Below, in pieces: positions 1 through 10,804 of a stretch of 64,000 nt of DNA (position 1 is the first letter of the stretch; each line of letters starts with the position of its first letter). A model generated the notes under the pieces. It was not told the DNA's origin and searched no databases. It saw only the letters and a list, made by a program, of their open reading frames with translations. The position numbers and the translations under genes are program-made. Source of the DNA: Closterium sp. Naga37s-1 (lineage: Eukaryota; Streptophyta; Zygnematophyceae; Desmidiales; Closteriaceae); NCBI GenBank assembly GCA_947471745.1, contig CANJKZ010000172.1:3517001-3581000 (forward strand), in the 5' to 3' direction.

Positions 1-2
1 AG

Positions 3-2450
3 GGTGCTGGTGCCGCGGGTCCCGGAGGTGCTCGTACTGGGAGTACTGGAGCTGCTGGGCCTGCGGGTACGACTGGAGCTGGAGCTGCTGAGGGTGTTGG
101 CGCTGAGGCTACTACTGTCGGTCCTGGAGGCGGTCCTGCTGGGGGTGCTACTGGTGCTGTCCCTGCTGTGTCTGGAGTCGCCGCGCGGCCTAGGCCGTCC
201 TTCGTTCCGCTCCTTCAGCAGGTTCTTGGTCTCCCGCCTTCTACTGGTCCTCCTCCTCCCTTAGAGTGTCCACAGCCTGTCCCGTCACAGTTACAGTTAC
301 AGCCGGCCTCCCCGCTGCCCGCTCCTTCTCCCTACACTGGTCCTACTGGAGGTCTTGCTGAGCGTCGTGAGCCTGCGTCTCGCCCTGCGTCGCCTGTCCG
401 TGCTGCTCGCACTAGTGGTCGTGGTTCGCGTCAGCGTCCTCCTCCTGTCCCTGGCACGCACCGGATGTCTCTGCGTCCGTCCACTGCTCCTCTGCGTGCC
501 CCTTTGCCTTCTCCTCCTGAGTCCTCTCTTCCTGCTCTTCCTGACCCGGAGTCGGACTCTCTTCGTGCTGCCAGTCCTACTGTCACGCGTCTCCTTGCTA
601 CTGTTGTCACTGACCCTTCCTTTGAGTCCACTGCTGCGTCTGCCCTAGTTACTGAGCTCGTCGACTTTGCTGCTCGCTGTCGTCTAGACTACGCTGCTAG
701 TCTTGTGGCTGAGTCTGAGTCTGTCTGTCCTCCGTCCGTCGGGGGTGAGTGTGCCCTTGGCACGGACGTCCTTGAGGACAGGCAGGAGGAGTTCCAGTGT
801 TTGGCTGCTGCTTCACCTCATCTCGTGTCCGTACTGCTTACCCCTGAGGGAGACCCGGATGCACTTGACATCCCGACTCCGCGCTCTTACGCGGAGGCGA
901 TAGAGGGTCCCTACTCCTCTCAGTGGCAGGCAGCTATGGACGCAGAGATGGCTTCCTGGAAGTCCACAGGCACCTACGTCGACGAGGTTCCCCCGCCTGG
1001 GGCGAACATCGTCAGTGGCATGTGGATTTTCAGGGTACAGCGGCCGCCGGGTTCTCCGCCTGTCTTCAAGGCGCGTTACGTGGCTCGTGGCTTCAGTCAG
1101 CGGCAGGGAGTTGACTACTTTCAGACCTTCTCTCCCACCCTGAAGATGACCACTCTTCGGGTACTGCTGCACATTGCTGCTCACCGCGACTACGAGCTGC
1201 ACTCTCTTGACTTCAGCACTGCTTTCTTGCAGGGCAGCCTGCACGAGGAGATCTGGCTGCGTCGCCCACCTGGCTTCACTGGGTCCTTTCCTCCTGGCAC
1301 CCAGTGGAGCCTCCGGCGGCCAGTCTACGGTCTCCGCCAGGCACCGCGTGAGTGGCACGACACACTGAGGACTACACTTGCGGCTCTTGGGTTTGCTCCC
1401 TCTACTGCCGACCCGTCGCTGTTTCTGCGCACCGACACTTCTCTGCCGCCGTTCTACATCCTTGTGTACGTCGACGACTTGGTCTTCGCCACAGCTGACA
1501 CTGCTGGACTCGCCCACGTGAAGTCCGAGCTGCAGAAGAGACACACGTGCACAGACCTGGGTGAACTGCGCAGCTACCTTGGCTTGCAGATCACCCGGGA
1601 CAGAGCACGCCGCACCATTACCCTGACTCAGTCACACATGGTGCAGCAGGTCCTTCAGCGCTTCGGCTTCACGTACTCCTCGCCTCAGGCCACTCCTCTG
1701 CCTACTCGTCACTCGCTCTCAGCTCTGCCTTCGGATGAGTCCGTAGAGTCGAGTGGCCCGTACCCAGAGCTTGTTGGCTGCCTCATGTACCTGATGACCT
1801 GCACTCGACCTGACCTTGCATACCCTCTTAGCATTCTTGCACGCTATGTTGCTCCTGGGAGACACAGACCGGAGCACATGGCTGCAGCGAAGAGGGTGTT
1901 GCGCTACTTGTGCAGTACGTCGGGCATGGGGCTTGTGCTTGGAGGGCAGAGTCCAGTGGTCCTCACTGGGCACGCAGACGCTTCTTGGGCTGACGACCAG
2001 GCTACGCAGCGGTCGTCACAGGGTTACACCTTCAGCCTTGGTTCCGGCTCTGTTTCGTGGCGGGCTACCCGCTCGTCTTCTGTTCTCGGCTCCAGTTGTG
2101 AGGCTGAGATCTACGCCGGGGCCATGGCTGCACAGGAGCTTCGCTGGCTCACCTACCTGCTGACTGACCTCGGAGAGCCGCCTCGTTCTCCTCCAGTACT
2201 GTACGTAGACAACAAGGCCATGCTGGCCTTGTGTCGAGAGCAGAGACTGGAGCACAGAACGAAGCACATTGCTCTCCGCTACTTCCTTGCTCGTGAGCTA
2301 CAGCAGCGTGGTCAGCTGCGGCTTGCGTACGTGGCCTCTCAGGCCAACACTGCTGATATCTTCACCAAGGCACTTGCGCCTTGTGATCATCAGCGCTTCT
2401 GTACTCAGCTGGGTCTTGTGCCTACCTTGCCTCACTTGCTCACCCCTTGA
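3..2450 (+). CDS. Copia-A polyprotein, C-terminal part (RT, RNase H)
   Basis: The frame is open from the window edge, so the first codons are internal, not a start. The first ~50 codons are the Ala/Gly/Pro-rich linker that follows integrase in copy C. Next comes a Pro/Ser-rich stretch, then the Copia-type reverse transcriptase, including FQTFSPTLKM, the SLDFSTAFLQG segment and the YVDD catalytic motif at 1467-1478. RNase H follows (HADASWADD, SSCEAEIYA, VDNKA, RTKHIALRYF). It ends with TGA at 2448-2450, aligned with the end of copy C. No stop or frameshift was found. Very close in sequence to copy C (10550-18203), so the two belong to one family. Confidence 0.93.
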   Translation, partial: GAGAAGPGGARTGSTGAAGPAGTTGAGAAEGVGAEATTVGPGGGPAGGATGAVPAVSGVAARPRPSFVPLLQQVLGLPPSTGPPPPLECPQPVPSQLQLQPASPLPAPSPYTGPTGGLAERREPASRPASPVRAARTSGRGSRQRPPPVPGTHRMSLRPSTAPLRAPLPSPPESSLPALPDPESDSLRAASPTVTRLLATVVTDPSFESTAASALVTELVDFAARCRLDYAASLVAESESVCPPSVGGECALGTDVLEDRQEEFQCLAAASPHLVSVLLTPEGDPDALDIPTPRSYAEAIEGPYSSQWQAAMDAEMASWKSTGTYVDEVPPPGANIVSGMWIFRVQRPPGSPPVFKARYVARGFSQRQGVDYFQTFSPTLKMTTLRVLLHIAAHRDYELHSLDFSTAFLQGSLHEEIWLRRPPGFTGSFPPGTQWSLRRPVYGLRQAPREWHDTLRTTLAALGFAPSTADPSLFLRTDTSLPPFYILVYVDDLVFATADTAGLAHVKSELQKRHTCTDLGELRSYLGLQITRDRARRTITLTQSHMVQQVLQRFGFTYSSPQATPLPTRHSLSALPSDESVESSGPYPELVGCLMYLMTCTRPDLAYPLSILARYVAPGRHRPEHMAAAKRVLRYLCSTSGMGLVLGGQSPVVLTGHADASWADDQATQRSSQGYTFSLGSGSVSWRATRSSSVLGSSCEAEIYAGAMAAQELRWLTYLLTDLGEPPRSPPVLYVDNKAMLALCREQRLEHRTKHIALRYFLARELQQRGQLRLAYVASQANTADIFTKALAPCDHQRFCTQLGLVPTLPHLLTP

Positions 2451-2657
2451 CCTTGTTTGTACTGTTGCATTTGTATATACACCTGCTCTTTCTTGTCTAG
2501 CCTTATATATATATGTAATCCTGCATGTGAACTGGCCTTGTGGCCTTGAACTTGTGCTCGGAATGTGTGGTGACTTTGTGATCCACCCTGAGCTTGTTTT
2601 GCTTTGCTTGACTGGTCTTGTGACCCCTTGTTCTCCCCCACTTTGCCTATGGGGGTG

Positions 2658-2783
2658 TGTCAGATTTATATGACATAGCTACTGTAGGCTATAGTGGGGT
2701 AGCACATATGGGGTACAGTTTTCCTAGGGTTTGCATTTTGTACCCAACTTTCCCTTAGTCATTTCATTCCTCGTTTCTTCTCA
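2658..2783 (+). repeat. 3' LTR of Copia-A
   Basis: 126-bp LTR beginning TGTCAG and ending CTTCTCA, preceded by the polypurine tract gggggtg (2651-2657). Its core (taggctatagtggggta, then a dyad at 2699-2716, then ggggtac) aligns with the LTRs of copies C and F. 2451-2657 is the 3' untranslated part of the element, containing short TA repeats and no gene. Confidence 0.85.
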
Positions 2784-5316
2784 CTAGGTAGTCAACATCG
2801 ATTATCGCTCACAAGACTTCGGCTGCTTCGTAACCTGGATGAAACCCGCCGAGCGCCAATCGGGACTGAAGCTGAAAGGCTTTCAGACAGACAGGGGTTT
2901 GGTGTTCTTTTCAACTGAGTTCAATGAACTCTTTGCCAAGAAAGGGATTGAGCACCTGGTGTTCCTGCCCTACGCTCACGAACAGCAAGGGGTAGCAGAA
3001 CGGACAAACAAAAGCCTCGGCACAAGGATAAGGGCTTTGATGAACTAGCCTACCATCCCAACAAGATTTTGGCCATTTGCAATGAACCACGTTATTCGAC
3101 TGCACAACTTGCTGTCCTCCCGAAGCCTCGAGAACACTACTTCACATTACAATGCTTGGACGGGCAGAAAAGGTGATACACATCTGCTTCGGGTGTTCGG
3201 CTGCATGGTATAGTACAGGCCACACATGGCAAGGACGGGAAAATTCGCTGACAAGGCGTGCTGTGGCATTCACCTCGGAATCGAGAAGGAATTCAAGGCG
3301 TGGATCGTGCTGGACTACGCGACACACGGAGTGACGAAATCGCATGATTACATCTTCTACGAAAAGCTGACTCTGCCACTGTTCAAGGAACACCGCGAAG
3401 CTGACAAGGCATCGGAAAGAGTTTTCGAGGGGCACCGCAGCTTTGCCACATCACAGGATGATGCTGACATGGCAGAAGATGCAGGCACCACCAACGTCAC
3501 ACAATTTCACTCCACTCCCAACATCCCCCTTACAAGCCCATTCCAAACTCCAATATTCATACCTGTTTCTCAATTTGATCCTGACGATACAACACGTGAA
3601 GCCCACAACAACAACAGCACAGTGCACCGATCCCCAGATGCCGAGTTACCACCACCGAACCCTTCGCAGGACACCATCCGCAACGGCCACGACGGCGATG
3701 AAGATGTTGTCGAAGTAACCAGCGCCCACGATTACGATCGCCTCGCTTACGAGAAAACTAACAAAACTGGACTCCGCATCCTTGGGCTCGCAGTCGCAAT
3801 TCGCCACGCCCCACCCAAGGAACCCACCACTGTGCGCCAAGCCCTGTTTGGGCCCGACAGCGAGAAATGGAGAGCAGCCATGGCAGCCGAAGTAGCAGCT
3901 TTAAAGCGCCACGGAACCTGGAAGCTCGTCCCACGATTGTCTGCAAAGGGGAGGAAGATACTCAGCGGCAAATGGGTCTTCCTGATTAAAACGCTCGCAG
4001 ACGGATCAATTGATAAATACAAGGTGCGATGGGTGGTACGCAGCTTCGAGCAAACTCACATGGTGGATTACGTACATACCTTTGCACCCGTCAAACGGTA
4101 CACCTCAGTCCGCATCCTCATCTGCATCGCAGCCGTCAAGCAACGTCCGCTCCGATAGATCGACGACGGCAGTGCGTTCTTGTACGCACTCGTCGACGCC
4201 ATTATCTGCATCTAACAAGTACCTCGCCTCTGGCAGCAGTACCTACACACCGTCCTCCTCGAACTCGGCTTCGTCCAACTACCGCACGGCCAGGGCATGT
4301 ACCGGAAGGAATCACGTGGAAAATGCATCCTCCTCGTCGCCTACGTCAACGACCTACTCTATATCGGGGATGACACGGAACTACTCGATCGCTACGAAGC
4401 AGACATTCAGGAGAAACTCAAAATAACGATCAACCACAATATCACGCAGTTCCTGGGCCTTAACATCACCCAGTCCGCCACCTCCATCCACCTCTCCGCC
4501 GCTAAACACGCGGAAACACTTGCGAAGAAATTACCAATCGCTCCGATCAACCTCACCACCCCTTTTCGCACTCCTCCTCCTAACCACGAACCCGACACCA
4601 CACCACTCTCCACCGAAAATCATCGGCAGCAGCTGGGGTGCCTCCTGTTCGCCGCCGTCACGTGCCGGCCGGATCTCTCCTACGCCGCAAGCCAGCTCGC
4701 ACAGTACCTGCGCCGACCTTAAGGGGAGAATCTAATAAACTTACTACGAGCACTCCAATACTTCAACTCTACTCACGACGTCAGGCTCACCTACGAGGCT
4801 AACTTAACACCTACCTTACAAATTCACGGCTATGTAGACGCGAACCATGCAGGAGATATTGACAACATACGATCCCGCACATGTTTTATTTTTCAAATCC
4901 AACCTGCTGGACTCATCTCCTGGAACTCCCAGAAGCATGAACTCATTGCTCTTTTGTCAGCCGAAGCTGGGTTCATTGCCGCTAGCGCAGCTGTTCGCGA
5001 AGGACTGTATCTGATGTAGCTTCTACAGGAAGCAAAAGTGACAATGAACAGGCACTTCACGTAATTCTGCTATAATCAGAGCGCAATCAAGATTGGGAAC
5101 AAACCTGGTTTCGTGAATCGCACAAAACACATCGCACTCCGTTACTTCTTCATCAAGGACGGGATCGGCAAGGGCAAAGTAAAACTGACATATTGCCCAA
5201 CCAATGACATGGCAGCAGATTTCCTCACAAAGAAGCTGCCACGTCAGAAGTTTCAGCACTGCGCCAACCTCTGCAGGATCTCGAAGAAGTCCCACGTGGC
5301 TCACCTTCAGGAATGA
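2784..5316 (+). pseudogene. Decayed Copia-D pol (integrase, RT, RNase H)
   Basis: Remnant of a different Copia lineage with more A/T and different codon use from A-C. An integrase core piece (TDRGLVFF, HEQQGVAERTNKS) lies at 2785-3047. A linker and RT start follow at 3226-4158 (WRAAMAAEVAALKRHGTW, KYKVRWVVRSF, ending in a stop). An RT palm with YVNDLLYIGD in place of the usual YVDD is at 4297-4722. RNase H fragments (VDANHAGD, RTKHIALRYFFIKDG) run to the stop at 5314-5316. Frames change and several stops interrupt, so it is not functional. Its 5' half is beyond Copia-A, which appears inserted in it. Confidence 0.88.
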
Positions 5317-5323
5317 AGGGGAG

Positions 5324-5554
5324 TGTTTGAATATCCGATGGCTATGATAACATTCCCGAAGGCTCTTCTTAGCACATCGCCTCATAACGAGGCATCGCAC
5401 CTATACCACTATCGCGTTAAGCTCATATAGAGCACACGGCAACTCGAGCGTCGCTTGAAGGTCAACAGTCGCGACTATTAACCGTCCAAAAACCGCACTC
5501 AGAGGTTATACGATGCAACATGGTAACTGTCAAGTATAACAATAGTCGCGGTTA
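5324..5554 (+). repeat. Probable start of Copia-D 3' LTR
   Basis: A purine run (aaggggag, 5316-5323) directly after the D stop codon looks like a polypurine tract, and TGTTTGAATATCC at 5324 would then open the 3' LTR. Copia-B is inserted at 5555, so the LTR would continue after 9799. Its end could not be fixed because the D 5' LTR is not in the window. Confidence 0.45.
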
Positions 5555-5690
5555 TGTCAAGAATAGAACTAGGAATGAATGATTGAACTAGGCAAGAGGT
5601 GAGTACAAGTAGGGGAAACCTAACCCTAAAGTGTTGTACTCACTAAGGAGTGACCCTACTGTAGCCTAGAGATACAATTGTAATCTGACA
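5555..5690 (-). repeat. 3' LTR of Copia-B
   Basis: 136 bp, TGTCAG...TTGACA when read on the minus strand; differs from the partner LTR at two bases near the end of the element (5565-5580). Contains the perfect dyad TCACT-AAGG-AGTGA at 5640-5653. The polypurine tract (gggggtg on the minus strand) abuts it at 5691-5697. Confidence 0.93.
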
Positions 5691-5929
5691 CACCCCCATA
5701 GGCAAAGTAGGGGACAGCAAACACAACAAGCGGTCACAAGACCAGTCTGCAGAAGAGAACACAGCTCAGGGTGGATCACAAAGTCACCACGCATTCTGAG
5801 CACAAGCAAGTGGCCACAAGGCCAGTTCACATGCACAAGTATATAATAGCAAGGCAGTACACTGATCACAACCTAGCAAGAGAAAACACGCAGGTATAAA
5901 TATATATAGCAGTGTACAACAAGAGCAAG

Positions 5930-8560
5930 TCAAGCAACTAACAGGTGAGGCAGAGTGGGCACAAGCCCAAGAGCAGTGCAGAAACGGTGATGATCACCAG
6001 ACCCAAGGGCCTTGGTGAAGACATCAGCAGTGTTGGCCCGAGAGGCCACGTAAGCAAGGCGCGGCTAACCACGCTGCTGCAGCTCACGCGCAAGGAAGTA
6101 GCGAAGAGCAATGTGCTTCGTTCTGTGCTCCAGTCTCTGCTCGTGACACAAGGCAAGCATTGCCTTGTTGTCGACGTACAGAACTGGAGGAGAACGAGGC
6201 CGCTCCCCCAAGTCGGTCACCAAGTAGGTCAGTCAGCGTAGCTCCTGTGCAGCCATGGCCCCAGCGTAGATCTCGGCCTCACAACTGGAACCAAGTACAG
6301 AAGAAGAACGAGTGGACCTCCACGAGACAGAAACAGAGCCAAGACTGAAGGTGTAACCCTGTGACGAACGCTGAGTCGTCTGGTCGTCGGCCCAAGAAGC
6401 GTCAGAGTGTCCTGTGAGGACCACCGAGCCCCGTCCTCCAAGCACGAGCCCCATGCCCGATGTGCTGCACAAGTAACGCAGTACCCTCTTCGCAGCATCA
6501 AAGTGCACCTTTCGGTGTCTACCAGGTGCCACGTAGCGAGCCAGGAGGCTGAGAGGGTACACGAGGAAAGGTCGTGTGCACGTCATCAGGTACATGAGGC
6601 AACCCACAAGCTCTGGGTACGGACCACTCAGCTCTACGGACTCGTCCGAAGGTGGAGCTGAGAGCGAGTGGCTGGTAGCCAGAGGAGTGGGCTGTGGCGA
6701 GGAGTACGTGAAGCGAAAGCGCTGAAGGACCTGGTGCACCATGTGTGACTGAGTCAGGGTGATGGCGCCGTGCTCATCCAAGGGGGGTGGGTCTACCTGG
6801 GACACACCTGAGGGAGCAAGACCCTGTGGGGGTTGGGGGTCTACCGAGGGGGGGACTAGTACCAGGAAGAGGGGTGCAAGGGGGACCGGGTGGGACGCGT
6901 GCGGGTGAAGTCGGTAGTAACAGACCGACTCGTCGAAGGTGACGTCCTGAGAGGACAGAACACAACACGAGGCAGGGTGGTAGAACTGCCAAGGTGGAGC
7001 GTCGGTGGGGAAGCCCAGGAAGACACAGCGGAGAGTGCGAGGAGAGAGCTTGCTCGCTTTGGTAGCGCGAGCAAGGGAGAGCGCGCCCCAGACCCGAAAC
7101 GACGACGCATCACCAGGCTGTCCCGTCCAACAGAGTGTGGGCGAGGTCTCTGGAGCAGAGACACGGGGCCAGAGGTTGAGCTGATGCGCGGCGTATCGGA
7201 AAGCAAACGGCCACAGGAAATGGGGAGGAGCCGCATGGATCATGGAGGTATGAGCAACCTCCATGATCAGGCCAATGCGTCGCTCTGCGATCCCATTTTT
7301 CTGCAGAGAGGCCGGAAGCGTGAACGACTGGGCGATGCCCTCATCCTGGCAGAACGTCTCAAGGACACCAGAAGAGAACTCACCACCCCTGTCAGAGTGC
7401 AGACGCAGGACTGGGAAGTCCTGCTAAAAGCGCTCGTGTAGCTGGAAACGAGTAGCACGGATCCAGGGGATCAAAACACCGCAGACGTCCGCCTTGCGAC
7501 GCAAGGAGAAGACTGTGGTGTAGCGTGTGTAGTCGTCAACAACCAGCAGGAAGTAGCGCTCCTGGTCCGTCCTACCGACGGGGGCCGGGCCCTACACGTC
7601 CAGGTGGAGAGTCTGCAGAGGAGCAGTGGTCGGAGGAAACTCGGAGGAGTGAGGAGCGGCGCGCTGCCGCCCCTCGACGCAAGGAAGGCACGGCGGCGCA
7701 AGTGAGCGCGGGAGGGGGGGCAGGGTCTCAGGGAGGCCAGAGACCAGGAGCCGGGAGTGCATGCCGCGCAGACGCTGCAGGGAGGGGTGACCAAGACGGT
7801 GGTGCCAGCGATGAGTCTCCTGCGTGAGTACTCTGCACGAGCAAGACGCAGCTAACTGCCCTGACGCAGACGCTCGACTCGACGCAGCTACCTGACCTGA
7901 CTCAGCCACCTGTGCAGATGCAGTGGTCAGTGTGTACAGACTAGACCCAGGCTGTCGAGTGAACGTAGCCAGGTGACGGCCAGTCCGGGAGCACGTACAG
8001 ATCGCCACACGCTGCCCTCCATGAATAAAGGTATCAACCCAAACATCCTGAATGGCAGCGTTGCTCACCAAGTTCGTCGAGAATGTGGGGAGGTGGAGAC
8101 CTGACAAAGAGCCGGAGGGGACTGCTGGACAAGGGAGGACCGTGGAGGCTCTTGCATCCACTGGGCCCCCAGACGGGTCAGCCAGTGAGACTGGGACAGG
8201 TGCTGTGAGTGGTGTGACTATGGTGCAATCACGAAAGAAGCAATGTGACGCGCCTGAGTCAAGCGTGAAAGTGTGCAAGACCTCATCTGAGGCAGGACCT
8301 GTGGTAATAGACGCACTAGCACCTAGAGCGTCGGTAGACGCACGGGCACCTAGAGCTGCAGCAGACTTACAAGCGCCTGGAGCGGCAGCAGACTCACTAG
8401 CACCTAGAGCAGCAGTCCTAACAGAATGATAACCTCCACCACCAGGACGACCTCGCTGAATAACCCACTCACGAAGCTGCCGAGGGGTGGGGTCGTCCGG
8501 GAGAAGCAGTGCCCGCTGCTGTCCACCCCTGGCCGTAGCAACTGCCGCGGAAGTGGCCAT
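5930..8560 (-). pseudogene. Copia-B pol remnant (protease, part integrase, RNase H)
   Basis: Read on the minus strand. Protease comes first (LDSGASHCFF) with the pre-integrase HHRLGHP and CLPC motifs, in an open stretch from 8560 to a stop at 7592. The integrase resumes after stops (DRGGEF, NGIAERR; 6233-7264). A short Pro-rich linker then joins directly to the end of the RT (ITLTQSHMV). RNase H is cut by TGA in place of a Trp codon near 6233, and the reading ends at 5930. The joint removes the YVDD-bearing RT core. Gag is absent except for a possible Gly/Ala-rich scrap at 8560-8733. Non-functional. Confidence 0.88.
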
Positions 8561-8779
8561 GACAGACAGTGACGGTCAGGAGTAGGTCCAGCACCTCCAG
8601 CTCCTACAGTGCCAGCAGCACCTCCTGCACTCCCAGCAGCACCTCCACCACTCCCAGTAGCACGAGTAGCAGCAGCAGCAGTAGTAACAGCAGCGGGGCG
8701 GCGCGCGGCCAGAGCAGGGCGGCGTGCGGCCACAGCAGGGCAGTAATAGGCAGTAGCTCCTAGGGCAGAAGCTCGTAGG

Positions 8780-9644
8780 GCCCCTAATTTTATTTTATTT
8801 TTTTACAATTTAATTATATTTAGGGTATAGCAGGGCGCTGGCACAGGGCAGGGCGCTGGCGCAGGGCAAGGCGCTGGCGTAGGGCAGGGCGCAGGTGCAG
8901 GGCAGGGCGCTGGCGCAGGGCAGGGCGCCAGCGCGCGCAGGGCAGGGCGCTGGCGCAGGCTGCAGCAGTGCGTGACGCGAGGGGCAGCAAAGCGCGCCGC
9001 GACGGGCTGCCTTAGGGCGCGACGCGACGGGCTGCCTTAAGGCGCGACGCGCGGGCTGCAGCAGAGCGCGACGCTCGGCTCGGCAGGTCCGCGCGCGAGT
9101 TGTAGGGGTGGCGCGAACGGGCCGCAGAGGCGGCGCGCGGGCTCCAGGGGCGACGCGTGGGCTGCAGGGGCCGCGCGGATCGGTAGGTCTGCGCGCGGGC
9201 TGCAGGGGCAGCGTGAACGGGCTGCAGGGGCAGCGTGAACGGGCTGCAGGGGCAGCGTGAACGGGCTGCAGGGGCAACGTGAACGGGCTGCAGGGGCAGC
9301 GTGAACGGGCTGCAGGGGCAGCGTGAACGGGCTGCAGGGGCAGCGTGAACGGGCTGCAGGGGCAACGTACGGGCCGCAGGAGCGACGCACGGGCTGCAGG
9401 GGTTGCGCGCGGGCCACAAGGGCAGGCGCGGCTGCAGGGGCAGCACGGTAGCAGGGGCGAGCACGGCTGTAGGGGCAGCACGGTCGTAGGGGCGAGCACA
9501 GTTGCAGGGGCGGCGCGGTCGCAGGGGCAGCGCACGGGCTGCAAGGGTCGCGACAGTGAGAGCTAGGGACGCCAGCGCGCTGGCTACTGTGTAGGGCGTG
9601 GCGTTACCACTAGGCGGAACGGTGGGCCCATGTAGGAACGGTTC
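8780..9644 (-). repeat. Copia-B leader with 22-bp tandem repeats
   Basis: Untranslated leader between primer site and the residual coding region. The core (about 9196-9371) is a GC-rich 22-bp tandem repeat (unit gggctgcaggggcagcgtgaac). Looser copies of gcaggggc and of cgctggcgcagggcagggcg flank it at 8820-9180 and 9370-9560. Because 22 is not a multiple of three, all frames stay open, so the long ORFs seen here are artefacts. Confidence 0.8.
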
Positions 9645-9658
9645 CTGCTCTGATACCA
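9645..9658 (-). other. Primer-binding site of Copia-B
   Basis: On the minus strand TGGTATCAGAGCAGG starts next to the 5' LTR; this is the standard plant-type Copia match to the initiator tRNA-Met. Confidence 0.85.
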
Positions 9659-9794
9659 TGTCAAGAATATAACTAGGAATGTATGATTGAACTAGGCAAG
9701 AGGTGAGTACAAGTAGGGGAAACCTAACCCTAAAGTGTTGTACTCACTAAGGAGTGACCCTACTGTAGCCTAGAGATACAATTGTAATCTGACA
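9659..9794 (-). repeat. 5' LTR of Copia-B
   Basis: 136 bp, partner of 5555-5690 with two differences. The shared LTR dyad is at 9744-9757. The target duplication ggtta follows at 9795-9799. Confidence 0.93.
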
Positions 9795-9799
9795 GGTTA

Positions 9800-9989
9800 C
9801 TGTGGCAATGCATTACAGTTAATAAGCGAATGTACCCCTAAGAGTACATGGCTATCTAGATTGCTATTCATATCCTTGTACTCCTATTTTATCATTATCT
9901 TGTTCTCCTTAATTATTATCCACAAGGTCATAACAAAGTCTTCATAGTCTTCTCACAAACTTGGCCAGCTTATCCTATCCACTACTATT
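9800..9989. other. A/T-rich stretch, possibly rest of Copia-D LTR
   Basis: No gene. A/T-rich sequence between Copia-B and the monooxygenase-like pseudogene fragment; it may be the remainder of the D 3' LTR, but no end could be identified. Confidence 0.3.
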
Positions 9990-10229
9990 CTTGGTTACAT
10001 CAACAACACTCCAACCCGACGGTCTCTCCTCTTTTGCCCCTGCCATTGGTGCTGCGTCCACTTCATATACCAATGATGTTGCTTCCGCCGCCAATACCAA
10101 TACTCTTTCTTCCCTGCCGATACCACTACAAAGTCTGCTCTAGCTTACAAAGCCTGCCCCAGCATCAGCTAGTAGTTCTATCACATTGATGTTTGTGCTG
10201 TTCTCCTTTATCGCCCCCCCTTTTCTTTG
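9990..10229 (+). pseudogene. Duplicate of the monooxygenase gene's last exon
   Basis: Recognisable copy of the last exon of the gene at 20218-25786. The Ser/Ala/Thr/Asn-rich stretch (ataccaatgatg... pattern) and the hydrophobic tail (SSSITLMFVLFSFIAP here, GSSVTLMLLLCSFIAP there) align, both ending at a stop. This copy has no CAG expansion. It carries an inserted, partly duplicated segment near 10133-10151 that puts a TAG in frame, so it is broken. Upstream exons were not found. Its 3' flank matches the 3' flank of the full gene too, but only beyond Copia-C (see 18375-18650). Confidence 0.7.
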
Positions 10230-10549
10230 AAGCCAGGATCTCAAGTAGTTTGGTTGTTTTGCAGTTAGTGAATTGCGCTAGGCTGTGATTGGTTGACGAG
10301 GTAGAGTAGTTGACGAGAGCTGAAACGAGGGATGCGAAGCAAACAAAAATCGTAGGCTGCTTCCGAACCTCCTAGGCACGGAAATCTGGTTGGGTTCCAA
10401 AGCTCATTTCCTAGCAATGTGTCTCAGCTGCCGAAAAATCTCATGTAAAAAAAAATGTTTTGCAATTGAGATTCACGGGCAAAACGGAAATCTGTCGCAC
10501 ACTGAACCTCCAACCCAACCACTCGATTTCGCCTACACAAACAGGGTGA

Positions 10550-10685
10550 TGTCAGAACATTATATAGCTTATGCTGTTGTGTAGGCTATAGTGGGGTATC
10601 CCATAGGGGGTACAACCCAGTTAGGGTTTTCCATATGTACTCACCTCATTCATAGTTCATTCATCCTCGTTCTTCATTCTTCTCA
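10550..10685 (+). repeat. 5' LTR of Copia-C
   Basis: 136 bp, TGTCAG...TTCTCA. A TATATAG box lies at 10561-10567, only 11 bp from the start, so U3 is extremely short. The shared dyad GTATCCCATAGGGGGTAC is at 10596-10613. Identical to 18068-18203. Confidence 0.97.
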
Positions 10686-10700
10686 TGGTATCGAGCAGGT
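10686..10700 (+). other. Primer-binding site of Copia-C
   Basis: TGGTATCGAGCAGGT begins immediately after the 5' LTR. It matches the initiator tRNA-Met site TGGTATCAGAGC of the sister copies except for a small change in the middle. Confidence 0.8.
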
Positions 10701-10804
10701 TCCCTCGTGGGAACTGTTCCTAGGGCCCACCGTTTTTTTTCCTGCCCGGAGCGCACTCTGCCCCTACCCGAGTCGCGCTCCCCTCTCTCTTGGCCCCTAG
10801 TGGC

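Larger units (their letters stand above)
1..2783 (+). mobile_element. Copia-A LTR retrotransposon, 3' portion
   Basis: Only the end of pol, the 3' untranslated part and the 3' LTR are inside the window; gag, protease and the 5' LTR lie to the left. The order of domains (RT then RNase H at the C-terminus, after integrase in relatives) is that of Ty1/Copia. It sits directly against an integrase fragment of an unrelated older Copia (D) at 2784, so A appears to be inserted into D. If so, the first bases after the LTR (ctagg, 2784-2788) should be the target duplication, which cannot be checked without the left flank. Pol is uninterrupted, suggesting a fairly young copy. Confidence 0.9.
5555..9794 (-). 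mobile_element. Copia-B, internally deleted LTR retrotransposon
   Basis: Complete by its ends: 136-bp LTRs at 5555-5690 (3' LTR) and 9659-9794 (5' LTR), flanked by a perfect 5-bp target duplication ggtta (5550-5554 and 9795-9799). The LTRs differ at only two positions, so insertion is fairly recent. Beside the 5' LTR is a primer site matching initiator tRNA-Met; beside the 3' LTR is the polypurine tract shared with the other copies. At 4.24 kb it is much shorter than copy C (7.65 kb) because most of gag and the RT core are missing. It can only have moved, or move again, with proteins from another copy. Confidence 0.95.

Noticed and set aside
10133-10151. Reading the upstream monooxygenase-like fragment as a second working gene
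   Set aside because: Only the last exon is present and it contains an in-frame stop.
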